The notes under the pieces were generated by a model. The model saw only the letters and a program-made list of their open reading frames with translations. It was not told where the DNA came from and searched no databases. A program made the translations under genes and the position numbers. Below, piece by piece: positions 1 through 9,137 of a DNA stretch of 27,809 bases (position 1 is its first letter; the number at the start of each line of letters is the position of its first letter). The stretch comes from Priapulus caudatus (Eukaryota; Priapulida; Priapulimorpha; Priapulimorphida; Priapulidae): the NCBI RefSeq assembly GCF_000485595.1, contig NW_014577367.1:145262-173070 (forward strand), in the 5' to 3' direction.

Positions 1-58
1 ACACACACGACGCGCTCGGACGACACGGGAGGAGACAGACAGACAGACAGACAGACAC

Positions 59-101
<43 letters not shown>

Positions 102-620
102 GCACGCACGCACGCACAAATGCACGTATGAACATACCCGCGCGCATGCACCACATATACGCGCTCATATGAAAACTCCCAGATAATTCTGAGATAATTC
201 TCTTTAGATATACATGCACGTACCTATAGTAGACGCATTAATTACGATTAAACTTACCTGTTGTGCATGTGAGCACGCACGCTAGAATAGGTAACCACGC
301 CATGGTCACTACGATGAATGTCTTTTAGCAATTATGGCACGCGCACGTATAACTTCAGGCCTTAAAACCTAACCGATCAGAAAACAAATCCTGTATAACA
401 GCTGTTGTAGTGTTATCTTGCTCTTATCTCCGTCTGCACCTGTTGTCTAGTGGTGTTTTCATATCATGACAAACTTGACCGACTTGAAGAGTAAATAGAC
501 TTGTTAATCCTTAAAAAATAATACGTTTTACACTTGTATTTAACCGTGCTGTGCCTTCTGATCAAATCAGTCTTCTTATGCACCTGTCACTACGCTGTAG
601 AATTCAAGGATTATCACTTA
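1..620. other. Non-coding left flank with (AC)n microsatellite
   Basis: No gene is visible. The first 120 bases are simple sequence: GACA repeats, then an (AC)n tract at about 58-97 running into (CGCA)n. The remainder to 620 is AT-rich unique sequence without a supported exon on either strand. Confidence 0.7.
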
Positions 621-956
621 AGGCCGCCGCACACCAGCCGATTTTTACAAACGATGAAGCGATGAAGCGATGAAGCGATGTAGGTGTGCGGCGCACACCT
701 ACGATAATTTCTGCAAGGTGAATGTCATGTGACACGGGCACATTCAGCTATTGGCTGTTCAATATTTATCGCACACGATTTTCCTGAGGTCACGCGCACA
801 CCACAAAATCGCGTCCAAATAATCGGTTCAAAATCAAACATGTTTGATTTTGGAACGATCACCCGATAACAATAAAATCGTCTACAAATGAACGCGCACA
901 CCTACATCGCTTCATCGCTTCATCGTTTGTAAAAATCGGCTGGTGTGCGGCGGCCT
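621..956. mobile_element. MITE with long terminal inverted repeats and TTA target duplication
   Basis: A 336-bp element begins AGGCCGCCGCACACC and ends with its reverse complement. The inverted repeats extend over about 62-70 bases and include a CGATGAAG 8-mer present three times in the left arm and twice in the right. TTA flanks both ends (618-620 and 957-959). There is no internal coding capacity. A 3-bp TTA duplication with long inverted repeats fits a non-autonomous PIF/Harbinger-type element; a TTAA (piggyBac-like) reading of the left edge is possible but does not fit the right edge as well. Confidence 0.8.
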
Positions 957-1305
957 TTAATTAAAGATATACTATCATCACATCAGTCTTCCTAGGCATT
1001 CTTTTCGTAGCACGTGTGAGTCCCATATGCATGCCATATGAAATAGAGCACGAGAATAAGTGAATGTGTTTTCTGAAATTTTGTCTAATAAATAGTATGA
1101 TCAGCCATTTTAAAGTTCCTATTAAATTTACCCGGATCTATCACAATTAAATCGTTTGCCGCACGAAACCTTGAATATAACCCTGCATGATCATGCATGG
1201 AGTGTTCGCACGTACAAAATATCAACAGTAATGGTATAGCGTGTAGTTTTATTTGTTGTTCAGGTTTATTTTTGGGGGGAGAGATATTTTTTTATGCCAT
1301 GACAT

Positions 1306-1350
1306 CAGGAGTGGATAATAGAGATATAATATCTCTATTATCCACTCCTG
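1306..1350. mobile_element. Short hairpin element, copy 1 (45 bp)
   Basis: A perfect inverted repeat with 22-bp arms around a single central A. It starts CAGGAGTGGATAATAG and ends with the complement. It is flanked by ATGACAT on the left (1299-1305) and GTGACAT on the right (1351-1357), a near-identical 7-bp direct repeat that looks like a target-site duplication. It shares the CARGAG end and ATAATA core with hairpins at 6335 and 24521. Confidence 0.75.
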
Positions 1351-1741
1351 GTGACATGTTATGGGGGGTGTGATAGGAAGGAAATCTCATGTATGAGCCG
1401 ATTAATTTAGTGGCAGTTCAGCTTTAATTTCGCATTACATCTCGCAGAGAGCATGTGGTCACTCATAATACGTTATCATATCTCAGGCACGTGCGACTCA
1501 ATGTTTATCGATATCGACAAATATAACACCCAGATAGCTAGAAAGGCTGATACTGACGCGCTTCTCATATTTAAACACGTATTAAGCTATAAGCCAGTCG
1601 TAACTTAGACGGTTGTCGTGAAAGCCTAAAAGTGTCGCTAGTGCAGGTTCACTCACACATATGACCAGGATATGACAGGAAGCATATGACATCTGGCAGG
1701 AAGCGAAGTCAGGTAAACATCCAGAAAAAATGCAGTACGTA

Positions 1742-1825
1742 CATACACACACACACACGCACGTGACATGCGAACTCACGCGCGTGGATGTGTGGCGCGC
1801 GCGTGCGTGTGTGTGTGTGTGGGAG
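1742..1825. repeat. (AC)n and (GT)n simple repeats
   Basis: An (AC)n tract at about 1744-1760 and a (GT)n tract ending in a G-run at about 1801-1831 lie either side of a short GC-rich segment, so the two tracts form an imperfect inverted pair. Microsatellite DNA only. Confidence 0.75.
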
Positions 1826-3172
1826 GGGGGGGGCATGTAGGACGTGCGCGCGCGTATATATATACCCCATATTTTTCCTGGATGTTTATTTACCTCGCTC
1901 GCTCGCTCCCTCGCTCGCGGGTAATGCACGTAACTTAAGAGATCGTCCCGCCATCTATCGCCAAAAGTAAATTAAAATGATGTTCGAGAAAATGGGAGTA
2001 TGAATTTACAGCAGAAATGGATTTCTTACATTTTTGTAGCACAACATTGTTGCCCCATATGAAACGTAAAGTGAGAGAAAGTAATTAGGTAGGGCACAGC
2101 GAGAATGTAGACGAGATGGAGCAGGTGTGTGAGATAAAGGAGGGGGAAATATAGAAGGTGAGAAGGTAGAGTGGGAAGTAGTGGATAAAAAAAGCAGAGG
2201 AGAGCAGAATGTAAATAAGCAGAGAAACAGACGACAGGCTAAATTGATCCACTATTATCATGCAGATTAATCACTCGCAATGCATAGATTAATTGTAAGT
2301 ACAAACACAAAGGCAGGGCTTAGCAATGCAACGTTTATTTACAGGATTTATTATTTACAGCTTTCTATTAATTGCTCTGTCTCTATCCGTATCTCTTTCA
2401 CACCCGCCTCTCTCTCTCTTCCTGTCTACACAGCCTCTTCCCTCGCCTCTCTCTCTCTCTCTCTCTCAACCTCTTTCCCCACTATTTCTTTCTTTACATT
2501 TAACACTTCTCTGTATTTTCTACCAACCTATCCACCTATATTTTTGAAACAATACTCTAAGCATTCATGTTACCATCAACCTACGATTTTAATGCAATGG
2601 CAAAGATGGTAAGCAACCGAGTTATGCTACTAGCATGATAAATAGTCACATTCCACGCAAATGTTATGCGAGAGAAATGACAAAAGATAAGTGACACAAT
2701 GAGCACAAGCGAGTAGTGTGCCTTTGCATCCAGTCTGTGATATTGTCACCGATTTCTACATTCTCCTCCTAAACAAACACAAGAAATAACCAACGTTAGA
2801 GTGATAGAAAACATCCACTCACGCTCTTACAATGAACAGCAACTGCATCCACTTCATACATGACTCAAGTTATCATGTACGTAGTTTTGTGCTTAGCAGT
2901 CACATATTCCTACTGCCATACACAGAATGTGAACAAAATAGATAGACGACCAAGTACGCCTTCGTTTATCTCAAATATTTATGGTTTAATATCAACGTTA
3001 TAAGAAGTTGGATCAACACCCTTGTAAAAATTGTGCAAAAATATACAACTACCACACTGAGGTGAAAACTAAACTGTATTTCCCAACAAAATATGATAGA
3101 TAGTAACAACAAAAGGTTGTATCATATTGATATCAAAACACACCTGTCCATTTTAATAAATCAAAATGGTAT

Positions 3173-3178
3173 TTTATT
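3173..3178 (-). promoter_or_regulatory. Polyadenylation signal of SUPT7L
   Basis: The minus strand reads AATAAA here, about 73 bases after the TGA stop of the last exon, giving a very short 3' UTR. Position and hexamer fit; other A/T-rich hexamers nearby make the exact choice uncertain. Confidence 0.6.
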
Positions 3179-3250
3179 AAAATTAATAATTAAAATTAAT
3201 TTTACTGAGTGTAACCTCCGAAAGAAGCACTAATGCTGCGTACAGCATCC

Positions 3251-3548
3251 TCACCGTTTCTTAGCGATGGGATGCGGTCGTGTGGCAGTCGACGGCTGAC
3301 CAAGCAGATCTGGCATGGACAGCAGTTGGTTATCCTGCTGCTGCTGCTCCTGCTGCTGCTGGTGGTGCTGCTGCTGCTGTTGCTGGGGAAAATGCTGCTG
3401 CTGTTGCTGATGGTATTGCTGCTGCTGATTATACTGCTGGTGCTGGTTCTGTAGTGCATGAGTGAGTGGCTGCTGGTGTTCAGGCTCCACCAGTGACACG
3501 CCCACCGAATCAGCAATACTTAGCAGATCTTCATCCACATCCAAAGTC
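3251..3548 (-). CDS. SUPT7L: SUPT7L exon 9: Gln-rich C-terminal tail
   Basis: Last coding exon, residues 353-451. It opens with an acidic segment (D-V-D-E-D-L-L) and then has a run of about 50 residues dominated by Gln with scattered His and Tyr. A P-D-L-L segment and a basic end (A-K-K-R) follow. The basic terminus matches the vertebrate family; the Gln/His-rich block has no counterpart I recall in human SUPT7L. It is encoded mostly by CAG repeats broken by CAC, CAA and TAT, so it is an expanded but interrupted microsatellite kept in frame. The CTG-rich complement produces spurious poly-Leu and poly-Ala frames on the plus strand. Confidence 0.85.
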
Positions 3549-5991
3549 CTAGTGTAAAAAAGTAAAAAACACAAAAGAGATGTTGCTTGTATATTGTATT
3601 GTGTATTCCACTACAATACAATATACATGCAATATTTTCTCATTTGATCTTCATCAACATTCAGAGGTTGAAATAATGATAACAAACATGTAGACAGTGT
3701 TGGTAATTACTTACAAAAAACAGGTTGACATCGGTTATAAATAACAGAAAAAACACAAGACATTACTGCAGAAGGTTATTAGCGCTCCATCATAAACCTG
3801 CAATTTTTCAATTCGATAGCTGTTCAACACTTCATGAGCCAAGAGGATACTACAGTACGCGTTCTAACGAGGCTAGCCTTCATATTTTGATACGTTTATT
3901 CATGTCACAACGATCATGTTCTGTGTGACTCTGTCCAAACTATGAATTGAAAATTATTCAGTTATATCTCCTGAAACCACACCTAGCTATTTCGATATCT
4001 CAACCTCATCTTCTTTATTCAATTAGCATGGTAGAGTTACCACATCTTTCAGCATCACTTGCAGCACATGCAACTCTGAGACGTAGCTACCTGCCACTGG
4101 GCTCCTCCTGTTTGATTGAAATAATGTTGTGAGTTGTGACCTTCTCTTCTTCTGCTGCACCCTCCATCACTTCCTCCTTCACCACAGGGGGATCTTGCAT
4201 AGCAGTCGGCGTCTCATGTTCTATGGTTGTCTCTATATTACCTGAACATGCAGTGTTAAAAAAACACATGCAGTTAGTTATACATTTGGGTGCGTTCAAC
4301 TTTTCTGTAGATATACATATAATGTTAAATATATATTATAAAAGTTAATATTATTAAACTTGTTGTTATTATATTAAGTTATTAAACTTATTGACTTTTA
4401 ACATTACATGAACACACATGACACAACATGAACACAACAAACATGAACATGAACATGAACATGGACATGGACAGCATGAGCAACCACACACGTGCAACCA
4501 CACATGCAGGTACGCAAGAACCAACACACCTAGTCCATCTAGTGATTGAAGGTTCTCGGATTGGTCACTCGTTTCCTCAGCACTGTCTTCAGATGCCGGG
4601 AACTGAATATCAGCCACTGGCTCATCCTTAATCCTTCAAGCAAATATTATATAAATATTAAATGAATTATTTATATCGATTAAATAATGCAATTCACAAC
4701 ATGTTGTACCTCAAGACAGATATTATTTGAATTCCTCCGAAATTAAATAGAATTTTTTGATAGCCTTATATTTTATTAATATTTAATATATATTCATGTG
4801 CTACACAAGATATAAAATGAAGTTCATGGAATAAAATTGGTGACAACATTTAAACAGGGTCTCCAACCCTGTGAACTCCAAATGCGGAATGTTCCCGCGG
4901 TGAACATTAACTAGTGGCGTATTCAGAAATTGATGGACAGGGGGGGGGGGCGAAATGTACCTTGGCTGCCGCAGGCAGGCCCGCGTGCCGTAGGTATGCC
5001 AGTTCTAGGGGGGTATGGGGGCATGCCCCCCAGAAAATTTTGAAATATTTAAGCCATTTTCCTGCAATGTGAGGCATACTGTGGGCCATATTCTCATGTC
5101 TGATGACACTATCTCAACCCTAGACTCAACCCTACAACCCTTGTCTGATTAGCAGACAAATTATGCGACACATTGCAGACAGCGCCTGTCTGACTAGGCT
5201 GTTCCATTTACCGTAGACATGCCAGATACAAAATGCATAGAAATTATAACACTGAGCGATAGTAGGGTGGGGGGGGGGGTGCAAAGCTAAGGTAATGTTA
5301 GAGTGTAAACTTAGTGTAGTTTATTCTTGCTCCGTTCACCCTGTATGATAAATGTACAGCCCGTACAGTGGCGGCATCTACAGAGTAAAATAAAACGAGA
5401 GTCTATCGATCCGTCCACCCTGTAATAAAACAGTAGTGTTGTGTCTTTCTTTCTCTCCCGAGTCTACCTCCGTTACTATGACTGCCCAATCAACACTATG
5501 AGTGTGTATTTCCAGGAAACGAATTGTGCAGTGAGCGCTATTAATAAACTTGCTGCATCTCCACTGCACCAGCGCGTGGCCAGTGCTCAGGCACCAGCTG
5601 AAAAAAAAACAATGTGTCCAAGCAAACAATGCGAACAATCAGTCCAAATTTTGTACAGTGCAACTGAAATGAGGAATATAACCTTGCCGCTGCGGATTGC
5701 GAAAATTAAGCATAGAAATCGTAATGATTCCGCAGAATGAGGAATGGTTGGAGACTGCAATAAGTGTGAAGTGCAGGACTTATGAGAAAAAAAACAATTT
5801 TGTCTGCCTCTTCTCAGTATAACGAAATAACTATGTCGGTATAACAAAACCTATTCTTGTTATAATGAGATAATTAAATTGATATAACGAGAAAAGAAGA
5901 GCCATTGCAATGAACAATTTACGATAAGAAAACTAACACAAGTTGTAAGGCATAAAATTCCTTTAATTCTCTCTCCCTCAAATGCCCAAAT

Positions 5992-6047
<56 letters not shown>

Positions 6048-8153
6048 CCCTTCTCTCTCTCACTCTCCCTCCCTCTCACCGCCTCTCTCTCTCTCCCCTC
6101 GTCTCTCTCTGACCTTGTCAGTCTCCAAGCCTCGCCCACCTGGCCGTGGTCCGGCTGCGACGCCTGAATCTCGTTAGACTGCTCCAGTAGCCGTGTGCAG
6201 GTCTTTGTCATGTTGTCCTGCTGCCCCAGCACCCTGCACCGGTAGAACCCCTGCAGATTGCGCATGCTGCCCATGCCCATCTCGTGAAACACTCTCTCCA
6301 GCACGTCCTGATCGAGACACGCGTAAATATAAATCAAGAGTACATAATAGGAGTCTCCTATTATGTACTCTTGATATAAATGCATCCGAGTTTTTATTAA
6401 AAAAGAAATTCTGTCTATGTCAGACTGCAAGTCCAGTGCGATTTTGTAAATCTCGATTGTAAACAAGAATTTAATGTAAAACCTTAAATTGAAAGAATTG
6501 TATGAAATCCAGAGTTGAACAGCAGGTATCGTATAACTTTCTAATCGCATGGCAGCACAGCAATATTTACTAAAAGGAGGCCCTTGAAATGTGGAATTTG
6601 ATTTGGGACTTCGTTTACTAAAGCCAGCTTTGGCTGCTAGGTAGATGCTGTAAACATATTTCATGGTGTCGACTTCTAGACGAAGCAAATAGAGGGTTAT
6701 ATACGTACAGGAAAGCCAGTGAAGCCAGTGAGAGCTTCTCTTTCCACAGCCCTGGCCAACGCTTGCGTCATCTGTGTCAGATATTCCTGGCAGACATCCA
6801 TGAGTGTGTCCAGCACTGACTCTGTCGTACCTGGTTTAATTTTGGATGAATTCATGTCAATGACCCGTTCGCCGTGAGCAACAATTTTTAGACAACGGGT
6901 CCAAGCGCTTTTGTAGGCTGGATAAAGTTGCTCGAGTTTGTCACTAGGTGGCCATACTTAATTGTCACCTACTGCCAACTAGTGCCCACTTCAAGCAACC
7001 TCATTCAGCTTCACAAATATACCAAGACCAATTGTCAAAGGTCTTGGTAACAGGTCCAATACACGGACATTATAAAAAACACAACTCCTATATTATCATA
7101 AAATCCAATTAGCTGTCACAGTTGCTGCACTTACTACTGTATCCTACTTGTGCAGTTATGCCTGCCACGTACTTCCGAAGCAACTTTCTCAAGGTTGTGC
7201 TGTTGAGAGTGATTGTTGCATTGCTGACATCATGAGATAAACTAAAAAGATCACATTAGGTTACACAAGAAATATATACTGTCAGAAAATGGATTGATAT
7301 TTATCATTTATTTATTAATCGAAACTGCAGAATATAGTATTATTTTAGAGCAAACAGATACCAGTAAAACCTCAACCAATTCGACACTTTACTGCTAATT
7401 CTATATTTTTTACCAATTTTTAAATTTGTGTGATGTTTTGTTCAAGTTATTCAGGACTCTTACCTCTCTGACTGTTTCTCTGAATCAAGATCTCCTTTCC
7501 TCTTCTGGTTATTACTATTGGGAAATTCTGAGATGTGTGGCATAGACTGGTGAATTCCATAGACAGAATCACTTTCATCCTGCTGCACAGACCAAATATT
7601 GCCAAGACGATTATAAATACATTACCGATTTCAAAACAAATATTGTTGGAGACTTCAAAGTTTTGCTTGCAATACGCTAGCAGAACACAGGGTTCTAGAC
7701 ATAGTAATCACCACTGTTCCTTGTTGCGTCGCGGCGATTGCTGCGCCAAGTTTATGTGCATATTCCATCAGTTTGAGGGTGTGTTCTGTAACAGCATCAA
7801 GGCCAAATATCACCGGCGAGTCCCTAGGAAATGAAAAAGCCAAGATAACATTATACATAGTTCTCCTGCGTGTGCAGCATTTGTGGTCAATGGTCAAGTA
7901 CATAGAAATATGCAATTGTTGGTAATTTGTTTTGCATGACGATGCACAGCTAAAACAAACCCAACGTGCATGACCAGAATACTCACCCAGTTGAGGTGAA
8001 ACTATGTTTGCTTGATGGCTGATGGAGGCGTGCACCCTCAACCTCTAGAGCTTCCATTATTGGCTGTTTTCCTTGAACGCTGGCTGTGACATTCTCCACA
8101 CTGCTAGATGGCGCTACAGGGATCCCTCCCCAGTGCATTGATGCAGCAGACAT
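3251..8153 (-). CDS. SUPT7L: SUPT7L (STAF65-gamma), SAGA/STAGA histone-fold subunit
   Basis: Nine coding exons on the minus strand join in frame: 8153-7987, 7823-7712, 7582-7464, 7223-7135, 6830-6709, 6307-6114, 4633-4530, 4241-4091, 3548-3251 (TGA at 3253-3251), 451 residues. Human SUPT7L is about 414. Introns are GT-AG and all phases agree. Recognition rests on collinear similarity along the protein: an N-terminal W-G-x-I-P motif (residues 8-12), a bromodomain-associated (Bromo_TP) histone fold at about 141-200, the hallmark P-D-V-x-E-x-V-F-H-E block (203-212), an acidic I-K-x-E-P block (269-273), and a basic K-K-R end. In the family this fold supports assembly of SAGA/STAGA, a nuclear histone-acetyltransferase coactivator. 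Met-1 could instead be the Met at 8138, just before the WG motif. An acceptor at 8167-8169 implies an upstream 5' UTR exon. Oddities: a Gln-rich tail extension and three weak splice sites (exon 2 donor GTGATT, exon 5 acceptor, exon 6 donor GTCAGA). Confidence 0.9.
4091..4241 (-). CDS. SUPT7L: SUPT7L exon 8: acidic segment with VKEE and IKQE motifs
   Basis: Residues 303-352, acidic, with V-K-E-E and I-K-Q-E-E-P, both fitting the hydrophobic-K-x-E sumoylation consensus. Vertebrate SUPT7L carries similar K-x-E-P repeats in the same part of the protein. Acceptor and donor are strong (TTCAG before 4241; GTAGCT after 4091). Confidence 0.8.
4242..4529 (-). other. SUPT7L intron 7
   Basis: An intron of 288 bases. 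It includes an (AACATG)n-like tract at about 4436-4475 that reads as a Met-Asn repeat on the plus strand, and AT-rich sequence elsewhere. No other feature is seen. Confidence 0.7.
4530..4633 (-). CDS. SUPT7L: SUPT7L exon 7: conserved IKxEP segment
   Basis: Residues 268-302. It carries I-K-D-E-P-V-A-D-I-Q-F-P, matching the conserved acidic block after the histone-fold region in vertebrate SUPT7L; the I-K-D-E part also fits a sumoylation consensus. It joins exon 6 through a split Arg codon (AG|G). The donor is GTGTGT, with no better alternative in frame. Confidence 0.85.
4913..5085. repeat. Interspersed repeat with G-run and GC-palindrome
   Basis: The segment starts AGTGGCGTATTCAG, has a 10-G run at 4941-4950, and near 5009-5031 a palindrome of the form GGGGGCATGCCCCC followed by AGAAAATTTTGAAAT. 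I associate this kind of sequence with dispersed non-autonomous repeats in many invertebrate genomes, but cannot assign a family; no target duplication is visible. Confidence 0.4.
5994..6110. repeat. (CT)n microsatellite next to the SUPT7L exon 6 donor
   Basis: A nearly pure (CT)n tract at about 5994-6044 continues as CT-rich sequence to the exon 6 donor at 6113. In the SUPT7L transcript this becomes a long GA-repeat immediately after an atypical donor (GTCAGA). Confidence 0.85.
6114..6307 (-). CDS. SUPT7L: SUPT7L exon 6: conserved VFHE block
   Basis: Residues 204-267. It begins D-V-L-E-R-V-F-H-E-M-G-M-G-S-M, the most strongly conserved piece of this family (human: D-V-M-E-Q-V-F-H-E-V-G-I-G-S-V), then a Q-G-F-Y-x-C-R segment and a helix with an L-L-E-Q-S motif. 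The acceptor is CGATCAG; the donor GTCAGA is weak but is the only site matching the phase of exon 7. Confidence 0.9.
6335..6373. mobile_element. Short hairpin element, copy 2 (39 bp)
   Basis: A perfect inverted repeat with 19-bp arms around a central T, beginning CAAGAGTACATAATAGGAG. It is flanked by an exact 8-bp direct repeat ATATAAAT (6327-6334 and 6374-6381), read as a target-site duplication. It sits in SUPT7L intron 5, 28 bases upstream of exon 6 on the transcribed strand, so it may affect that acceptor. Confidence 0.85.
6709..6830 (-). CDS. SUPT7L: SUPT7L exon 5: histone-fold helix 2
   Basis: Residues 163-203, containing T-E-S-V-L-D-T-L-M-D-V and later A-V-E-R-E-A, aligned in my reading with N-E-S-V-L-E-T-L-T-D-V and A-V-D-R-E-A of vertebrate SUPT7L. 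This is the long central helix and the following helix of the Bromo_TP histone fold. It ends at G-F-P, directly joined to the exon 6 block D-V-L-E. Confidence 0.9.
7135..7223 (-). CDS. SUPT7L: SUPT7L exon 4: start of the histone fold
   Basis: Residues 133-162. The segment L-R-K-L-L-R-K-Y-V-A-G-I-T-A-Q-V-G-Y corresponds to helix 1 of the Bromo_TP histone fold (family pattern: R-x-L-L-x-x-x-V-A-x-I-x-x-x-x-G-F). Acceptor GATGTCAG; donor GTAAGT. Confidence 0.85.
7464..7582 (-). CDS. SUPT7L: SUPT7L exon 3: low-complexity linker
   Basis: Residues 94-132, polar and acidic (D-E-S-D-S and a Q-K-R-K patch). It links the N-terminal region to the histone fold. A D-P-E-S-D-F-Y-like start in vertebrates corresponds loosely to D-E-S-D-S-V-Y here. 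Splice sites TGCAG and GTAAGA are strong. Confidence 0.8.
7712..7823 (-). CDS. SUPT7L: SUPT7L exon 2: N-terminal helix
   Basis: Residues 56-93, with an amphipathic helix (T-L-K-L-M-E-Y-A-H-K-L-G-A-A-I-A-A-T) that corresponds to the I-Q-L-I-Q-H-N-R-R-L helix in the vertebrate protein. The donor is taken as GTGATT after 7712 because it keeps the phase of exon 3; ending at 7715 (GTGGTG) is the in-frame alternative and removes one residue. Confidence 0.75.
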
Positions 8154-8166
8154 GGCATAGGTTATT
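7987..8166 (-). CDS. SUPT7L: SUPT7L exon 1: start codon and WGxIP motif
   Basis: The exon runs 8166-7987, with ATG at 8153 (a second in-frame ATG lies at 8138). M-H-W-G-G-I-P-V resembles the W-G-E-I-P-I start of vertebrate SUPT7L. The acceptor TTACAG before 8166 leaves 13 bases of 5' UTR in this exon; the first, non-coding exon must lie further right. Donor GTGAGT. Confidence 0.8.
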
Positions 8167-8812
8167 CTGTAACATAAATTTACTAAAGTATGAAACTCCC
8201 ATTCTTTAAAGTGTAATAATCTGAAAGTGTTCACTATTTCTACCATCTCATACTGGAACCCTATGCTTTCCTCTCTACAGTTAATAATCAACCTTTTCCA
8301 GTGTATTCTGCAGCATGAATCTGTCAAAATGATCAATGGTGGGCTTTCTCCTCCTTTGTTACACTACAGTTCCTTGGACTATTAAGAATAAGCTTTATAA
8401 AGTAAAAAAGTACACTTGATATGGGAATGTACTGCAGTCATTCCATAATAATGATGGCCATTCTAGAGAAACAAAATACCTTGTTCCTATCCTTTTGTGA
8501 GTTTGTGCACAGTGTCAGTGACATGCATGCCGCAAGATTGTGCATTGTACTTGTAGAAGAGCATGCGAACAGCATTTACGTAAAATGACTAGGCGATATA
8601 GAGAGTACATGGACTAGTATATAGCGAGATTATTCGGTGCGAGCTACAGTACATACATAACAATTCTTAGACATGATACTGCATAAATTTACTGTCTTTA
8701 CTGATACTGACTATTTTTACTGTCACTGATATAGTGATACGTACAGTGATCACAGGCACTTGGAACATAGTCAGTAAAAACTGAAAATAATATGAACGCA
8801 CATTCACAAATA

Positions 8813-9137
8813 GGGCCTACTACCGCTCATATGGTCTATGTCCCCCAGGGTACTGTCGGAACGTACCCTGGGTACGGTCCGGTATACCGGAACGTTACCC
8901 TGGTCACTATAATATATGGTTAGGGTTAGGATTAGGGTTAGGGTTGGTTGGGGTTAGGGTTAGGGTTAGGGAGTAGGCGTAGGCGACTCCCTAGACTCGT
9001 TAGTGTAGTAGGCGAGGTACGGTCCGGCATATTAGATAGTACCAGGGTACGTTCCGGTATACCGGTAACCGGACGTTCCGGACCGTACCCAGGGTACGTT
9101 CCGGCAGTACCCCGGGGGACATAGACCCTCTCAGCCC
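8813..9137. mobile_element. Nested MITE with TA duplication and TTAGGG run
   Basis: A 325-bp insertion in the left fold-back arm, flanked by TA (8811-8812 and 9138-9139). The matching position in the right arm, near 9441-9451, reads without the insertion, so it serves as the empty site. Its ends carry GGTCTATGTCCCCC and the complement GGGGGACATAGACC, and the interior repeats GGTACGTTCCGG-type palindromes around an interstitial telomere-like tract. TA duplications suggest a Tc1/mariner-type or similar non-autonomous element. Confidence 0.75.
8919..8971 (+). repeat. Interstitial TTAGGG tract
   Basis: About eight TTAGGG units with two variants (one GATTAGGG and one GGTTGGTTGGGG interruption). 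Located in the middle of the nested element, so it is internal and not a chromosome end. Confidence 0.85.

Larger units (their letters stand above)
960..3172. other. Intergenic region downstream of SUPT7L
   Basis: No exon is supported here. It contains one hairpin element (1306-1350), an (AC)n/(GT)n simple-sequence patch around 1742-1825, a (CTCG)-like patch near 1895-1920, a purine-rich stretch at about 2070-2220 and a CT-rich stretch at about 2385-2470. The open frames in this region run through those simple repeats and show no conserved protein features. Confidence 0.65.
4634..6113 (-). other. SUPT7L intron 6 with repeats
   Basis: A 1.48-kb intron. It holds an interspersed repeat with G-runs and a GC palindrome (about 4913-5085), two poly-G runs (about 4941-4950 and 5268-5279), and a long (CT)n tract abutting the exon 6 donor. 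No further exon is supported; the joins on both sides are in frame without one. Confidence 0.7.

Noticed and set aside
3233-3454. Poly-Leu and poly-Ala plus-strand frames
   Set aside because: They are the complement of the SUPT7L CAG repeat.
5978-6688. 236-residue minus-strand open frame
   Set aside because: It contains SUPT7L exon 6 but runs through intron on both sides, including the GA repeat. The spliced exon boundaries (6114-6307) explain all of its conserved part.
6831-6960. Open stretch just upstream of SUPT7L exon 5 on the minus strand, considered as a longer exon 5
   Set aside because: Reading it would insert residues into the histone fold where the family aligns without a gap; the exon 4 to exon 5 join at 6830 gives the family-like sequence directly.
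8919-8971. TTAGGG tract read as a chromosome end or fusion point
   Set aside because: It is only about 53 bases, sits inside a short transposable element and is flanked by normal sequence on both sides.
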